DNA of 64,000 nucleotides from Hyphomicrobiales bacterium (lineage in GTDB: Bacteria > Pseudomonadota > Alphaproteobacteria > Rhizobiales > Beijerinckiaceae), in assembly GCA_930633495.1 (NCBI GenBank), contig CAKNFJ010000001.1, positions 3,433,001 through 3,497,000 on the forward strand. The letters run 5' to 3'. A program made the translations under genes and the position numbers. Under the pieces are notes generated by a model. It was not told the origin of the DNA. It searched no databases and worked only from the letters and a program-made list of their open reading frames with translations. Shown piece after piece: positions 38,816-47,227 of this stretch; position 1 is the first letter of the stretch, and every line of letters starts with the position of its first letter.

Positions 38816-39897
38816 CAGCCGCTGCCGCGCGTGAATTCCTGGATGACCCGCATCAGCGCCTTGGGCTTGTAGTCCGCGTCGAGCGGCAGCGGGCGGTTGG
38901 GCTTCCCGTCCTTGCGGCTGAACCAGATCGGCACCCAGGTGAAGCGATCCGTGATTCCCCAGGTCATGATCGCTTCCGGACGGCAGGCGGCGGTGACGGC
39001 GCCGAGGAAGTCGCGGGCTCGCGAAGCGACGATCTCGTCGCGCTCGGCCGGTGAGGCCGGCAGCTTGTTGTCGATGACGTCGAGCTCGGTGACGAGGATG
39101 GCGAGGCCCATGCCGTGAAGCTCGGCGACGAAGCGGGACAGGCCGTCCTTGTCGATCTCCTGATCGCCGACCAGATGGCCCTGCAGGCCGACGGCGTGGA
39201 GCGGCACGCCGCGATCCTTGAGATCGCGCACCATCGCGAGGAACGCCTTGCGGCGCGCCCTGCATTGCGCCGTCGGATTCTCGAAATTGTAGTCGTTGAT
39301 CGTGAGCTGGGCGGCTGGATCGACGGCCGCCGCCGTCCTGAGCGAGAGCTCGCAATACCGTTTGCCGAGGCGCGTCTGCCAGATCGATTCCCGCATCGGC
39401 GCGGCATCCGTCGGATGGTCGGCAATCGCCTCGTTGATCACGTCCCAGCTATAGAGGCGGCCCTTGTAGCGCCGGACCACGGTCTCGATGTGGCGGGTGA
39501 GCTCGGCTTCCGCCTCCTTGGCCGTGGCGATCGTGTTCGTCCATTCCGGCATCGCGCCATACCAGGCGAGGGTGTGCCCGCGCATGCGCAAGCGGTTTTC
39601 CTCGGCGAAGGCGAGGAGACGGTCCGGCTGGTCGAAGACGAATTGGTCGCGGGTCGGGCGCAGGTCGATCCACTTCAGGCCGCCTTCCCCCACGACGATC
39701 TGGCAATGGGAGAGGATGGCCTGCCGGTATTCGACGTTGTCCTTCAGGTAGCCCGCACGAACCGCGGCGCCGAACGGAATGCGGGCAGCAGGCTGGGCGG
39801 CTCTGGCTTCGAGAGAGCCGTGGGCTACGAGATCAAGCGGGCCGGGACTCGCCACGCCGGCGCCCAAGGCGCCCAAGACAAATGTTCGCCTGTGCAT
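38815..39897 (-). CDS. GH10 endo-beta-1,4-xylanase-like hydrolase with Tat-type signal
   Basis: A 360-aa GH10 enzyme. The N-terminus MHRRTFVLGALGAGVASPG carries a twin-arginine signal, so it is probably exported folded. GH10 landmarks: RGHTLAWYGAMPEW, the acid/base Glu in LYSWDVINEAIAD, LTINDYNFE, LHAVGLQGHL and the nucleophile Glu in LAILVTELDVID; TWGITDRFTW is near the end. The ATG at 39897 begins at the signal peptide. It is directly upstream of the flippase gene. In rhizobial polysaccharide loci GH10 proteins such as exported glycanases can trim or modify the bacterium's own polymer; a role in plant xylan breakdown is the alternative. Confidence 0.9.
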   Translation of the reverse strand: MHRRTFVLGALGAGVASPGPLDLVAHGSLEARAAQPAARIPFGAAVRAGYLKDNVEYRQAILSHCQIVVGEGGLKWIDLRPTRDQFVFDQPDRLLAFAEENRLRMRGHTLAWYGAMPEWTNTIATAKEAEAELTRHIETVVRRYKGRLYSWDVINEAIADHPTDAAPMRESIWQTRLGKRYCELSLRTAAAVDPAAQLTINDYNFENPTAQCRARRKAFLAMVRDLKDRGVPLHAVGLQGHLVGDQEIDKDGLSRFVAELHGMGLAILVTELDVIDNKLPASPAERDEIVASRARDFLGAVTAACRPEAIMTWGITDRFTWVPIWFSRKDGKPNRPLPLDADYKPKALMRVIQEFTRGSG

Positions 39898-40529
39898 GAA
39901 AACCGTGCCCTTTACGGCGGGTGCGTACGGCCTGCACGCATTGGCGCTCAAACTAGTTGATGTTGTGCAGCGCGACAATCGCTGCGCGGGCCCCCGGAGG
40001 AACATGTCATGTTAGGGTTGACGCCGGTTCTCCGGCGTTTTCGCGGTTGCTGCCGGCACGACGCGGCGGGGCTGCTTCCGGTCAGTTCCCCAATGGCAAA
40101 CCGTCCGCCAAAGCGGGCGCGCCATATCCTGTCAGTCATGCCAGGGCAGGTCGGGTGCCGTTTCGCACATGAAGCCGATCACGATGACGGCCGCGAGATG
40201 GAACAACAGAAGGTTCATCATGAGCTGCCCCCGGCGATGCAGATGCCATGCAGGTGCAGGCATCTTCACGAGCGAACACCTGCGGAAGCGTTAATGTCTG
40301 CCGGGGGCTGACGGGCGCCGGGGCGCGGAGCGCCGAACTTTCTCCGGCGGTGTATCGCCGTGACCGGGGTGCGGGCGGTTGGAGAAGGCGTCCGGCCGTG
40401 CGCGGCAGGCGGCCGGCAGCATCACCTGTCTGGTCTGCGGAAGAGGAAGCTGGTGCGCAAAGTCGACGCCTCCGCCGCGAGGTCGTCGCCCATGCTCCGC
40501 CGGTTCTTCCCGATGGCCTTGCTGTCGTT
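39898..40529. other. Intergenic region with one very small candidate gene
   Basis: 632 bases upstream of the GH10 gene and downstream of the shikimate-dehydrogenase-like gene. Other than the 29-codon frame at 40132-40221 (listed separately) no supported feature was found. Confidence 0.5.
40132..40221 (-). CDS. Candidate 29-aa membrane microprotein
   Basis: A 30-codon frame beginning with two ATG codons. It encodes an N-terminal hydrophobic helix (LLLFHLAAVIVIGFM) followed by a short acidic/Pro tail (CETAPDLPWHD). A GGGGG stretch lies six to ten bases upstream of the first ATG. The arrangement is that of a single-pass microprotein. It has no named relative known to me and could also be chance; it lies just upstream of the GH10/flippase pair on the same strand. 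Confidence 0.35.
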   Translation of the reverse strand: MMNLLLFHLAAVIVIGFMCETAPDLPWHD

Positions 40530-41360
40530 TCAGCCCAGCCGCGCGACGGCGCGCAGGTCCTCCGCGGTGGTCGTCGGCAGCCCGAAGAATTCGAGATAGG
40601 CCGGAATCTGCTCGAACAGCATATCGGTGCCGACCTGAACCTCGCAGCCACGCTGCTGCGCAGCCGCGAGGAAGGGCGTGATGGTCTGCGCCATCACCAC
40701 CTCTCCGACGAAGGCCGTGGGAGACAGGCGCCCGATATCGAGCGGCAGAGGATCGCCCGGCTTCATGCCGAGCGGCGTCGCGTTGACGACGATGTCGAAG
40801 CCTGCGGGGTCGTTCGAGCCGGTCGATACCGCGAGCGCGGAATAGTATTGCGAAAGCCGCCCGCCGAGCGCTTCGGCCGCCTTGCCGTTCATGTCGAACA
40901 GGCCGAGCGCCGCGACGCCCGCCTTGGCGAGCGAGGCCGCGATCGCCGAACCGACGCCGCCTGCGCCGATCACCAACGCCCGCGCGCCATCGAGCTTGCG
41001 GCCCTTACGCAGCACGCCGCGCACGAAGCCCTCGCCGTCGAACATGTCGCCGGTCAGCCGGCCATCGGCTTCGCGGCGCACGGCGTTGCAGGCTCCGGCG
41101 ATGGCGGCCGTCGGCATCAGCTCGTCGACGAGGCCGATCGTGACGATCTTGTGGGGCATCGTGACCAGCGCGCCATGGGCATTGGAAAGGCGGAAGAACA
41201 GCTTGAGGAAATCGGGATAGTCCTCGCTGCGGCTGCCGAGCGGAACGACGACCGCATCGATGCCTTCGCGCTCGAAATAGGGATTGTAGATCAGTGGCGC
41301 CTTGAAGCTCTCGGTCGGGAAGCCGAGATGGCCGATGAGTTTTGTTTTTCCGCTGATCAT
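40530..41360 (-). CDS. Shikimate-dehydrogenase-like NAD(P)-dependent oxidoreductase
   Basis: A 276-aa AroE-fold protein. The cofactor motif is GAGGVGSAIA, and the catalytic Lys (VTMPHKIVTI) and Asp (GDMFDGEGFV) are kept; NATPLGM is also present. The Ser-x-Ser substrate-carboxylate motif of true AroE is replaced here by TESFKAP, so the substrate is probably not plain shikimate in the biosynthetic pathway. The ATG at 41360 follows AGGACC. It is the last gene in the direction of the pca operon, separated from scoB by 166 bases containing hairpins. Quinate/shikimate dehydrogenases can feed 3-dehydroshikimate to protocatechuate, which fits this locus. Confidence 0.82.
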   Translation of the reverse strand: MISGKTKLIGHLGFPTESFKAPLIYNPYFEREGIDAVVVPLGSRSEDYPDFLKLFFRLSNAHGALVTMPHKIVTIGLVDELMPTAAIAGACNAVRREADGRLTGDMFDGEGFVRGVLRKGRKLDGARALVIGAGGVGSAIAASLAKAGVAALGLFDMNGKAAEALGGRLSQYYSALAVSTGSNDPAGFDIVVNATPLGMKPGDPLPLDIGRLSPTAFVGEVVMAQTITPFLAAAQQRGCEVQVGTDMLFEQIPAYLEFFGLPTTTAEDLRAVARLG

Positions 41361-41431
41361 GGGCCGAGGTCCTGTGCCTGGCTGGAGTGTCGGGTCGGCG
41401 GCCTCATGGGTCTGGCCGAGAATGTCGGCGG

Positions 41432-41463
41432 ATGCGGCCGGTCCCGGTCGGGACAGGCCGCAT
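41432..41463 (-). terminator. Long hairpin between scoB and the shikimate-dehydrogenase-like gene
   Basis: ATGCGGCC, one mismatch, GTCCC, a 4-base loop, GGGAC and GGCCGCAT form a 14-position stem with a single mispair. A second weaker stem (AGCCTGC ... GCAGGCT, 41482-41514) lies next to it. No T-run follows on the minus strand, so it may reduce and not end transcription. Confidence 0.4.
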
Positions 41464-41526
41464 GGCCAGTGTGGCGGAGGAAGCCTGCATGGCCATGGCG
41501 TCGCCGCGCAGGCTCCCCCGAGGGCC

Positions 41527-42156
41527 TCAGTCGACGAGCGTGGCCTCGGTCGCGGCGCGGAACTCGGCCTCGCTGACGCCATCCGCCAGCTCGACGAGCT
41601 TGAGCCCGCCTGCGACGACGTCGAGCACGCCGAGATTGGTGATGATGCGGTCGACCACGCGCTGGCCGGTCAGCGGCAGGGTGCAGGACTTCAGCACCTT
41701 GGACTCGCCGGCCTTGTTGGTGTGGTCCATCACCACCACGACGCGGCCGACGCCGGCGACGAGGTCCATCGCGCCGCCCATGCCCTTCACCAGCTTGCCC
41801 GGGATCATCCAGTTCGCCAGATCGCCGTTCTCCGCCACTTCCATCGCGCCCAGGATCGCCATGGCGATCTTGCCGCCGCGGATCATCGCGAAGCTCTCCG
41901 AGGAGTCGAAGAAGGCGGTCTGGGGCAGGGCCGTGACGGTCTGCTTGCCGGCATTGATCAGGTCGGCGTCCTCCTCGCCCTCATAGGGGAAGGGGCCGAT
42001 GCCGAGCATGCCGTTCTCGGACTGCAAGGTGACGTTGACGCCCTCGGGAATGTAGTTCGCCACCAGCGTCGGAATGCCGATGCCGAGATTGACGTACCAG
42101 CCGTCCTGCAGCTCGCGGGCGGCGCGGGCCGCCATCTGGTTGCGGTCCCAGCCCAT
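41527..42156 (-). CDS. scoB: Succinyl-CoA:3-ketoacid CoA-transferase, subunit B
   Basis: A 209-aa CoA-transferase subunit carrying the catalytic Glu in [12 protein letters not shown]. It forms an alpha2-beta2 type enzyme with ScoA and exchanges CoA between succinyl-CoA and a beta-keto acid. Other conserved parts: [16 protein letters not shown] and [19 protein letters not shown] [16 protein letters not shown]. The ATG overlaps the scoA stop by one base (TGATG). Sequence signatures are those of the acetoacetate-type (Sco) enzyme; PcaJ is the alternative because of the pca context. Confidence 0.88.
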   Translation of the reverse strand: MGWDRNQMAARAARELQDGWYVNLGIGIPTLVANYIPEGVNVTLQSENGMLGIGPFPYEGEEDADLINAGKQTVTALPQTAFFDSSESFAMIRGGKIAMAILGAMEVAENGDLANWMIPGKLVKGMGGAMDLVAGVGRVVVVMDHTNKAGESKVLKSCTLPLTGQRVVDRIITNLGVLDVVAGGLKLVELADGVSEAEFRAATEATLVD

Positions 42157-42860
42157 CACGCGGCCTCCTTCTTGCGGGTCGTGCGCTGTTCGATGCGCTT
42201 CTCGTGCTGGCCCTTGATCAGCCGGTGGACATAGATGCCGGGCAGATGGATGGCATCGGGATCGAGCGAGCCGGTCGGTACGATCTCCTCGACCTCGCAG
42301 ACGCAGATGCGGCCGCATTTCGCCGCCGGCACGTTGAAGTTGCGCGCCGTCTTGCGGAAGACGACGTTGCCGCTCTCGTCGGCCTTCCAGCCCTTGACGA
42401 TCGCGAGATCGGCGACGATGCCGCGTTCGAGGATATAGGTCTGGCCGTCGAACTCCTTGTGCTCCTTGCCGTCGGCGATCACCGTGCCGACGCCGGTCTT
42501 GGTGTAGAAGCCCGGGATGCCCGCTCCGCCGGCGCGCATGCGCTCGGCCAGCGTGCCCTGCGGATTGAATTCGAGCTCCAGTTCGCCCGAGAGATACTGG
42601 CGCATGAACTCGGCGTTCTCGCCGACATAGGACGAGATCATCTTGCTGATCTGGCGGCTGTCGAGCAGCACGCCGAGGCCGAAGCCGTCGACACCGCAAT
42701 TGTTGCTGGCGACGGTCAGGTTCTTCGTCCCCGCCTTCAGGATGGCGTCGATCAGCAATTCCGGAATGCCGCAGAGTCCGAAGCCGCCCGCGGCGATCAG
42801 CATCCCGTCCTTCAGGACGCCGTCGAGCGCCTCCGACGCACTGCCATAGATCTTTTTCAT
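42156..42860 (-). CDS. scoA: Succinyl-CoA:3-ketoacid CoA-transferase, subunit A
   Basis: A 234-aa subunit A of a family I CoA-transferase. Characteristic segments are [34 protein letters not shown] and [13 protein letters not shown]. The length and the [10 protein letters not shown] opening are nearer to acetoacetate CoA-transferases than to PcaI. The start has AGGGAGG seven bases upstream, the strongest ribosome-binding site in the operon. If the BKACE upstream makes acetoacetate from beta-ketoadipate, this enzyme would activate it to acetoacetyl-CoA with the succinyl-CoA formed at the same time; that link is inference. PcaI is the other possible assignment. Confidence 0.87.
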   Translation of the reverse strand: MKKIYGSASEALDGVLKDGMLIAAGGFGLCGIPELLIDAILKAGTKNLTVASNNCGVDGFGLGVLLDSRQISKMISSYVGENAEFMRQYLSGELELEFNPQGTLAERMRAGGAGIPGFYTKTGVGTVIADGKEHKEFDGQTYILERGIVADLAIVKGWKADESGNVVFRKTARNFNVPAAKCGRICVCEVEEIVPTGSLDPDAIHLPGIYVHRLIKGQHEKRIEQRTTRKKEAA

Positions 42861-42871
42861 TGTCCTCCCTT

Positions 42872-43708
42872 TCAGGCTTTCAGCGGAATGCCGAGAATGT
42901 CGCGCGCCTGCTGCCAGGTCGCAACCGGGCGACCGTATTTCCGGCACAACTCCGCGGCCCGCTCGACCAGCGCGGCGTTCGAGGGCGCCAGCCGCTGGCG
43001 GTCGAGGCGCACATTGTCTTCGAGGCCGGTGCGGGCATGGCCGCCAGCGGCGATCGCCCATTCGTTCAGCACGATCTGGTTCGAGCCGATGCCGGCGGCG
43101 CACCAGGGCACGTTCTCGCCGAAGAGCCGTTTCACGGTGCGGATGTAGTAGTCGAACACGTCGCGATCGACCGGCATCGCGTTCTTCACGCCCATGACGA
43201 ACTGGACGTAGGGTCGATCGACGATCTGGCCGCGCTGCCACATCTCATGCGCTTTCAGGATGTGCGAGAGGTCGAAGGCCTCGATCTCCGGCTTGACGCC
43301 ATGGGCGACCATCTCGGCGGCGAGCCAGTCGACCAGATCGGGCGCGTTCTCATAGACGCGGTTGGGGAAGTTGTTCGAGCCGACGGCGAGCGAGGCCATG
43401 TCCGGGCGTAGCCGCAGCATGGCGCCGCGGGCCTGGCCGGCGCCCGAGCGGCCGCCGGTCGAAAGCTGGACGATCAGGCCGGGGCAGTGCTTCTCCAGCG
43501 CTTCCTTGAGGCGGCCATAGCGCTCGGGGTCCGAGGTCGGCTTGCCCTCGTCGTCGCGCACATGACAGTGCGCGATCGAGGCGCCGGCCTCGAAGGCTTC
43601 CTGCGTGCTCTCGACCTGTTCGGCGATGGTGATCGGGACGGCCGGGTTGTTGGCCTTGGTGGGCAGCGAGCCGGTGATGGCGACACAGATGATGCAGGGT
43701 TGCGACAT
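42872..43708 (-). CDS. BKACE-family beta-keto acid cleavage enzyme (DUF849)
   Basis: A 278-aa TIM-barrel zinc enzyme. BKACEs react a beta-keto acid with acetyl-CoA to give acetoacetate and a new acyl-CoA. The zinc motif [14 protein letters not shown] is near residue 48, and the later EAFDLSHI and [27 protein letters not shown] segments are typical. The gene is placed between pcaG and the CoA-transferase genes, with three bases to pcaG. Members of this family accept beta-ketoadipate, which in this position is the most likely substrate: beta-ketoadipate plus acetyl-CoA would give succinyl-CoA and acetoacetate. This would replace PcaIJ plus PcaF. The substrate assignment is inference from context. 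Confidence 0.88.
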   Translation of the reverse strand: MSQPCIICVAITGSLPTKANNPAVPITIAEQVESTQEAFEAGASIAHCHVRDDEGKPTSDPERYGRLKEALEKHCPGLIVQLSTGGRSGAGQARGAMLRLRPDMASLAVGSNNFPNRVYENAPDLVDWLAAEMVAHGVKPEIEAFDLSHILKAHEMWQRGQIVDRPYVQFVMGVKNAMPVDRDVFDYYIRTVKRLFGENVPWCAAGIGSNQIVLNEWAIAAGGHARTGLEDNVRLDRQRLAPSNAALVERAAELCRKYGRPVATWQQARDILGIPLKA

Positions 43709-43711
43709 GGT

Positions 43712-44323
43712 TCAGATATCCAGAAACACGGTTTCGTCTTCGCCCTGAAGCCGGATGTCGAAGCGATAAACGCCGGGGGCGGTGCGGCGGGCGATCAGGG
43801 TCTGGCGGCGGTTGACCTGCTCGATCAGGTTCAGGACCGGGTCGGCGCCATTGTCCTCGTCCTCGAAATACATCCGGGTGTTGAGCCCGATATTGATGCC
43901 GCGCGAGACGAGCCAGAGGTTGATGTGCGGCGCCATCATGCGCTTGTTGCGCCCCGGAACGGCGCCGGGCTTGATCGTCTCGAAGCTCCAGAGTCCGGTC
44001 TCGAAATCGGTGATGATCCGGCCCCAGCCACGGAAGCCAGGCGCCACCTCGGCATGGCAGGGGTCTTCGGGATGCGGATAGATGCCGTTGGCATCGGCGT
44101 GCCAGGCTTCGAGCAGGACGTCTTTCACCGGCGCGCCGGCGCCGTCATAGACCAGACCCTCGACGCGGATGCGCTCGCCCGGCACTTCGGGGGCGGCGAT
44201 CTGCCAGCCGAGCTCCTGGCGGTAGATGTCGAAGCCCGCGGCGCCCGGCGCCAGTCCGATATGGACATAGGGGCCGGCGGTCTGGGAGGCGGTTTCCTTC
44301 AGATAAGGCAGAGGCTGGACCAT
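43712..44323 (-). CDS. pcaG: Protocatechuate 3,4-dioxygenase alpha subunit
   Basis: A 203-aa subunit of the non-haem Fe(III) intradiol dioxygenase that opens protocatechuate to 3-carboxy-cis,cis-muconate. It has the intradiol fold (TAGPYVHIGLAP, LEAWHADANGIYPH, GRIITDFETGLWSFETIKPG, HINLWLVSRGI) but lacks the full set of Fe ligands, as normal for the alpha chain. It follows pcaH by two bases in the operon. Confidence 0.95.
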   Translation of the reverse strand: MVQPLPYLKETASQTAGPYVHIGLAPGAAGFDIYRQELGWQIAAPEVPGERIRVEGLVYDGAGAPVKDVLLEAWHADANGIYPHPEDPCHAEVAPGFRGWGRIITDFETGLWSFETIKPGAVPGRNKRMMAPHINLWLVSRGINIGLNTRMYFEDEDNGADPVLNLIEQVNRRQTLIARRTAPGVYRFDIRLQGEDETVFLDI

Positions 44324-44325
44324 GA

Positions 44326-45048
44326 TCAGTTCCCCTCCAGGCGGTTCTCGAACAGGGTCGAGCGGCGGCCGCGCAGCACGATGTCGAATTTGTAGGCGAG
44401 GCAGTCAAGCGGCACGGCCGCGTTCAGATCGAGCGGGGCGATGAGCTGGTCGATCGCGCGCTGGTCCGGAATCGTCGCGACGATCGGGCATTTCGCGATC
44501 AGCGGATCACCTTCGAAATACATCTGCGTGATCAGGCGCTGCGCGAAGGCCGTGCCGAAGACCGAGACGTGGATATGGGCCGGGCGCCAGTTGTTGACCC
44601 AGTTGCGCCAGGGATAGGCGCCGGGCTTGATCGTGCGGAAGAAGTAGTAACCGTTCCCGTCGGTCAGCGTGCGGCCGCAGCCACCGAAATTCGGGTCGAT
44701 CGGCGCGAGATAGGTGTCCTTCTTGTGGCGGTAGCGCCCGCCGGCATTGGCCTGCCAGATCTCGACCAGCGTGTTCGGCACGCCGCGGCCGTTCTCGTCG
44801 AGGACGCGGCCGTGGACGATGATGCGCTCGCCCACCGGATCGCCGGTCTTGGCGTAGTTCTTGACCAGGTCGTTGTCGATCGGGTCGATGTCGCTATGGC
44901 CGAAGGTCGGCCCGGTGATCTCCGACATCGAGCCCTGCAGCGATAGCATCGCCAGGCGCGGGCTGCGTGCGACGGAGGTCTTGTAGTTCGGCGTCAGCGC
45001 GGGCGGCTGCCACATCCGGTCACGTTGATGGAACTCGGCTGGTTTCAT
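44326..45048 (-). CDS. pcaH: Protocatechuate 3,4-dioxygenase beta subunit
   Basis: A 240-aa catalytic subunit of protocatechuate 3,4-dioxygenase. The Fe(III) ligands are visible as the Tyr in [12 protein letters not shown], the Tyr in [12 protein letters not shown] and the two His of [11 protein letters not shown]. The N-terminal arm ([20 protein letters not shown]) matches the beta-chain type. A strong AGGAGG lies before the ATG. Thirty-four bases separate it from pcaC. Confidence 0.96.
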   Translation of the reverse strand: MKPAEFHQRDRMWQPPALTPNYKTSVARSPRLAMLSLQGSMSEITGPTFGHSDIDPIDNDLVKNYAKTGDPVGERIIVHGRVLDENGRGVPNTLVEIWQANAGGRYRHKKDTYLAPIDPNFGGCGRTLTDGNGYYFFRTIKPGAYPWRNWVNNWRPAHIHVSVFGTAFAQRLITQMYFEGDPLIAKCPIVATIPDQRAIDQLIAPLDLNAAVPLDCLAYKFDIVLRGRRSTLFENRLEGN

Positions 45049-45082
45049 GGCTTTTCCTCCTCATCTTCAGTTTTCTTGATGT

Positions 45083-45463
45083 TCAGTTTTCTTGGGCCAT
45101 GGCCGCGAAGATGTCCTTCGCGATCTTGATGGCGTGATTGGCGCGCGGGACGCCGGCATAGATCGCGACATGAAGGAGGGCCTCCATGACGTCGTCCTCG
45201 CTCGCGCCGGTGTTGCGGGTGGCGCGAAGATGCAGGGCGAGTTCCTCGTAATTGCCGAGCCCGGCCAGTAGCGCGATCGTCATCAGCGAGCGCTCGCGCA
45301 GCGGGAGCGTGTTCCGCGCCCAGACATGCCCCCAGGCGGCGTCGGTAATCATCGCCTGGAACGGAGCATCGAACGCGGATTTGTTGGCTTCGGCACGGTT
45401 CACATGCGCCTCGCCCAGAACGCGGCGGCGGATGGACATGCCTTTCTTGGCAAGTTCAGTCAT
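45083..45463 (-). CDS. pcaC: 4-carboxymuconolactone decarboxylase
   Basis: A 126-aa AhpD-like helical enzyme that decarboxylates 4-carboxymuconolactone to beta-ketoadipate enol-lactone. Family segments include RRRVLGEAHVNRA, ITDAAWGHVWARNTLPLRERS and EVLLHVAIYAGVPRANHA-like EALLHVAIYAGVPRANHA. Its start overlaps the end of pcaD by eight bases. It is a separate protein here and not the PcaCD fusion found in some bacteria. Confidence 0.94.
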   Translation of the reverse strand: MTELAKKGMSIRRRVLGEAHVNRAEANKSAFDAPFQAMITDAAWGHVWARNTLPLRERSLMTIALLAGLGNYEELALHLRATRNTGASEDDVMEALLHVAIYAGVPRANHAIKIAKDIFAAMAQEN

Positions 45464-46241
45464 GGGCGTGGGCCCTCAGGAACGGGGACAGGATGGCAGC
45501 ATAGGCCGCAGGCTTCTCGACGCAGGGCAGATGGCCTGCGCCGGGAATGACGTGAAAGGCGGCGCCGGGGATGAGATCGGCGGTCGCCTTCACCAGTTCG
45601 GGCGGGGAGGCGCCATCGGCATCCCCGGCGATCGCCAGCGCGGGCTGGCGCAGTGCGGCGGTCGCGGTGGTCTGATCGGCTCGCGACAGCGCCTCGCAAG
45701 CCGCGATGTAGCCCTCCGCAGGGGTGCGGATCAGCATGTTGCGCCAGAGCGCGAGATCCGGCGTGGCGCGGAAGGCGGAAGCGAACCAGCGCTCCATGAT
45801 GCCGTCGGCGATGGAGGCCAGCCCTTGTCCGGCGACCGCGTCGATGCGGGTTTGCCAGCTTTCCGCCGTGCCGAGCCTGGCGGCGGTGTTCGAGAGCACG
45901 AGGCCCCGCACCAGATCCGGCCGAAGGCTGGCCATGGTCTGGGCGATCAGCCCTCCGATCGACAGCCCGACGAAGACGACGGGCTTCGCCGCGACGGCTT
46001 CGATGAGCGCGATCGCGTCGGCGGCATGCGCCGCGATAGAGCTGCCGTCGCCGAGCGTCGAGAGCCCGTGGCCCTGCTTGTCGTAGCGGATATAGCGCAA
46101 ATCGTTCGGCAGGAGCGGCAGCAGCGCGTCCCAGAGCCGCAGATCGGTGCCGAGGGAGTTGGCGAAGACCACCGCCGGGGCGTCCGGGGGACCGTCCGTG
46201 CGGTAGTGGAGGACTCCGTAGGGGCGGGTTAGCACTTGCAC
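45456..46241 (-). CDS. pcaD: Beta-ketoadipate enol-lactone hydrolase
   Basis: A 261-aa alpha/beta hydrolase that opens the enol-lactone to beta-ketoadipate. Nucleophile elbow GLSIGG, acid in AIAGDADGASPPE and His in GAGHLPCVE are present. The GTG at 46241 is chosen because GGAGGAG precedes it by seven bases and because a TTG at 46295 would lie in the predicted -10 region. First gene of the operon pcaD-C-H-G-BKACE-scoA-scoB. The divergent pcaQ gene and the operator between them indicate PcaQ control. Confidence 0.93.
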   Translation of the reverse strand: MQVLTRPYGVLHYRTDGPPDAPAVVFANSLGTDLRLWDALLPLLPNDLRYIRYDKQGHGLSTLGDGSSIAAHAADAIALIEAVAAKPVVFVGLSIGGLIAQTMASLRPDLVRGLVLSNTAARLGTAESWQTRIDAVAGQGLASIADGIMERWFASAFRATPDLALWRNMLIRTPAEGYIAACEALSRADQTTATAALRQPALAIAGDADGASPPELVKATADLIPGAAFHVIPGAGHLPCVEKPAAYAAILSPFLRAHAHD

Positions 46242-46286
46242 GATCTCTCCTCCTGCCCATAACCTAACAGCGCGAAACCGGGGCGG

Positions 46287-46327
46287 ATAATGCAAAGATC
46301 GCTTGGAATCATAATCTCATGATTATG
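46287..46327 (-). promoter_or_regulatory. pcaD promoter with PcaQ-type operator
   Basis: Read on the minus strand: CATAATC-N4-GATTATG, then 13 bases, then TTTGCATTAT, a likely -10 region. The core ATAATC-N4-GATTAT has the same 6-4-6 geometry as the known Sinorhizobium PcaQ site (ATAACC-N4-GGTTAA) and is a T-N11-A type LysR box. The -35 region is poor, as expected for an activated promoter. The inverted repeat lies over the start codon of pcaQ. Confidence 0.7.
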
Positions 46328-47227
46328 CATCCCGCCATCAAGCTGCGGCATATCCGGGCTTTCCTGGATATTGCCGTCGAGGGCAGCCTGTCGGCCGTCG
46401 CACGGCGCCAGGGCATCACCCAGCCGGCGCTGAGCCGCACGCTCGCCGAGCTCGAGGAGCTGCTGGCGGTGCCATTGTTCCGGCGCGAGAAGCGGCGCCT
46501 CGTCCTGAGCGAGCAGGGCGCGCTGTTTCGCCGCCATGCCAGCGTCGGCCTGCAGGCTTTCGAAGCCGGCGCGGCTGCCCTGCATCCGGGTGCGGCCGGG
46601 AGCAGGATTCGTGTCGGCGTCCTCCCGACGGCGGCGACCCGGCTGTTCCCGCTTGTGGCGCTGCGCTTTCGCGAGATCGCGCCGGAAACCGTGCTGACGA
46701 TCGAGACGGGGCCGCATTCCTACCTGGTCGGCCTGCTGCGCGAGGGCGCGATCGACCTCATGCTCGGACGCATGCCGGCGGCCAGCGAGATGGCTGGCCT
46801 GGTCTTCACGCATCTCTACGAGGAGGAGGTCACGCTGGTTGCCCGTCACGACCATCCGCTGCGTGACGAACCGGCGGCGCAGCTTCTGCAGCAGGTGCCG
46901 GTGATCCTGCCGCCCGATACCGCGATCATCCGCCGTGTGGTCGACGAGTATCTGATGACGCTCAACCTCGCAGGCCTGAACCCTGCCTTCGAGACGGTGG
47001 CCCTGCCGGTCGGTCGCGCGATCCTGCTGCGCTCGGATGCCGTCTGGTTCATCTCGCGGGGCGTCGTCGCGGATGAGCTCGATCGCGGTGAATTATGCGA
47101 AATCTCGACGGGCGCCCGGTTCCTGTCCGGCGCGGTCGGCCTGACCCGGCGGCAGGGAGGGCCGGCGGTCCCGGGCCTGGACCTGCTGGAGCGACTGACC
47201 AAGGAAACCGCCGACCGGCAAGCCTGA
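46319..47227 (+). CDS. pcaQ: LysR-type regulator of protocatechuate catabolism
   Basis: A 302-aa LysR-type transcription activator. The N-terminal winged helix is clear (IKLRHIRAFLDIAVEGSLSAVARRQGITQPALSRTLAELE), followed by the effector domain (IRVGVLPTAATRLFPL, LMLGRMPAASEMAGL). Divergent position to pcaD is the classic PcaQ arrangement; the coactivator in rhizobia is beta-carboxy-cis,cis-muconate. Start codons at 46319 and 46325 are both inside the operator and have no good ribosome-binding site, so expression is probably weak and autoregulated. Confidence 0.92.
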   Translation: MIMHPAIKLRHIRAFLDIAVEGSLSAVARRQGITQPALSRTLAELEELLAVPLFRREKRRLVLSEQGALFRRHASVGLQAFEAGAAALHPGAAGSRIRVGVLPTAATRLFPLVALRFREIAPETVLTIETGPHSYLVGLLREGAIDLMLGRMPAASEMAGLVFTHLYEEEVTLVARHDHPLRDEPAAQLLQQVPVILPPDTAIIRRVVDEYLMTLNLAGLNPAFETVALPVGRAILLRSDAVWFISRGVVADELDRGELCEISTGARFLSGAVGLTRRQGGPAVPGLDLLERLTKETADRQA

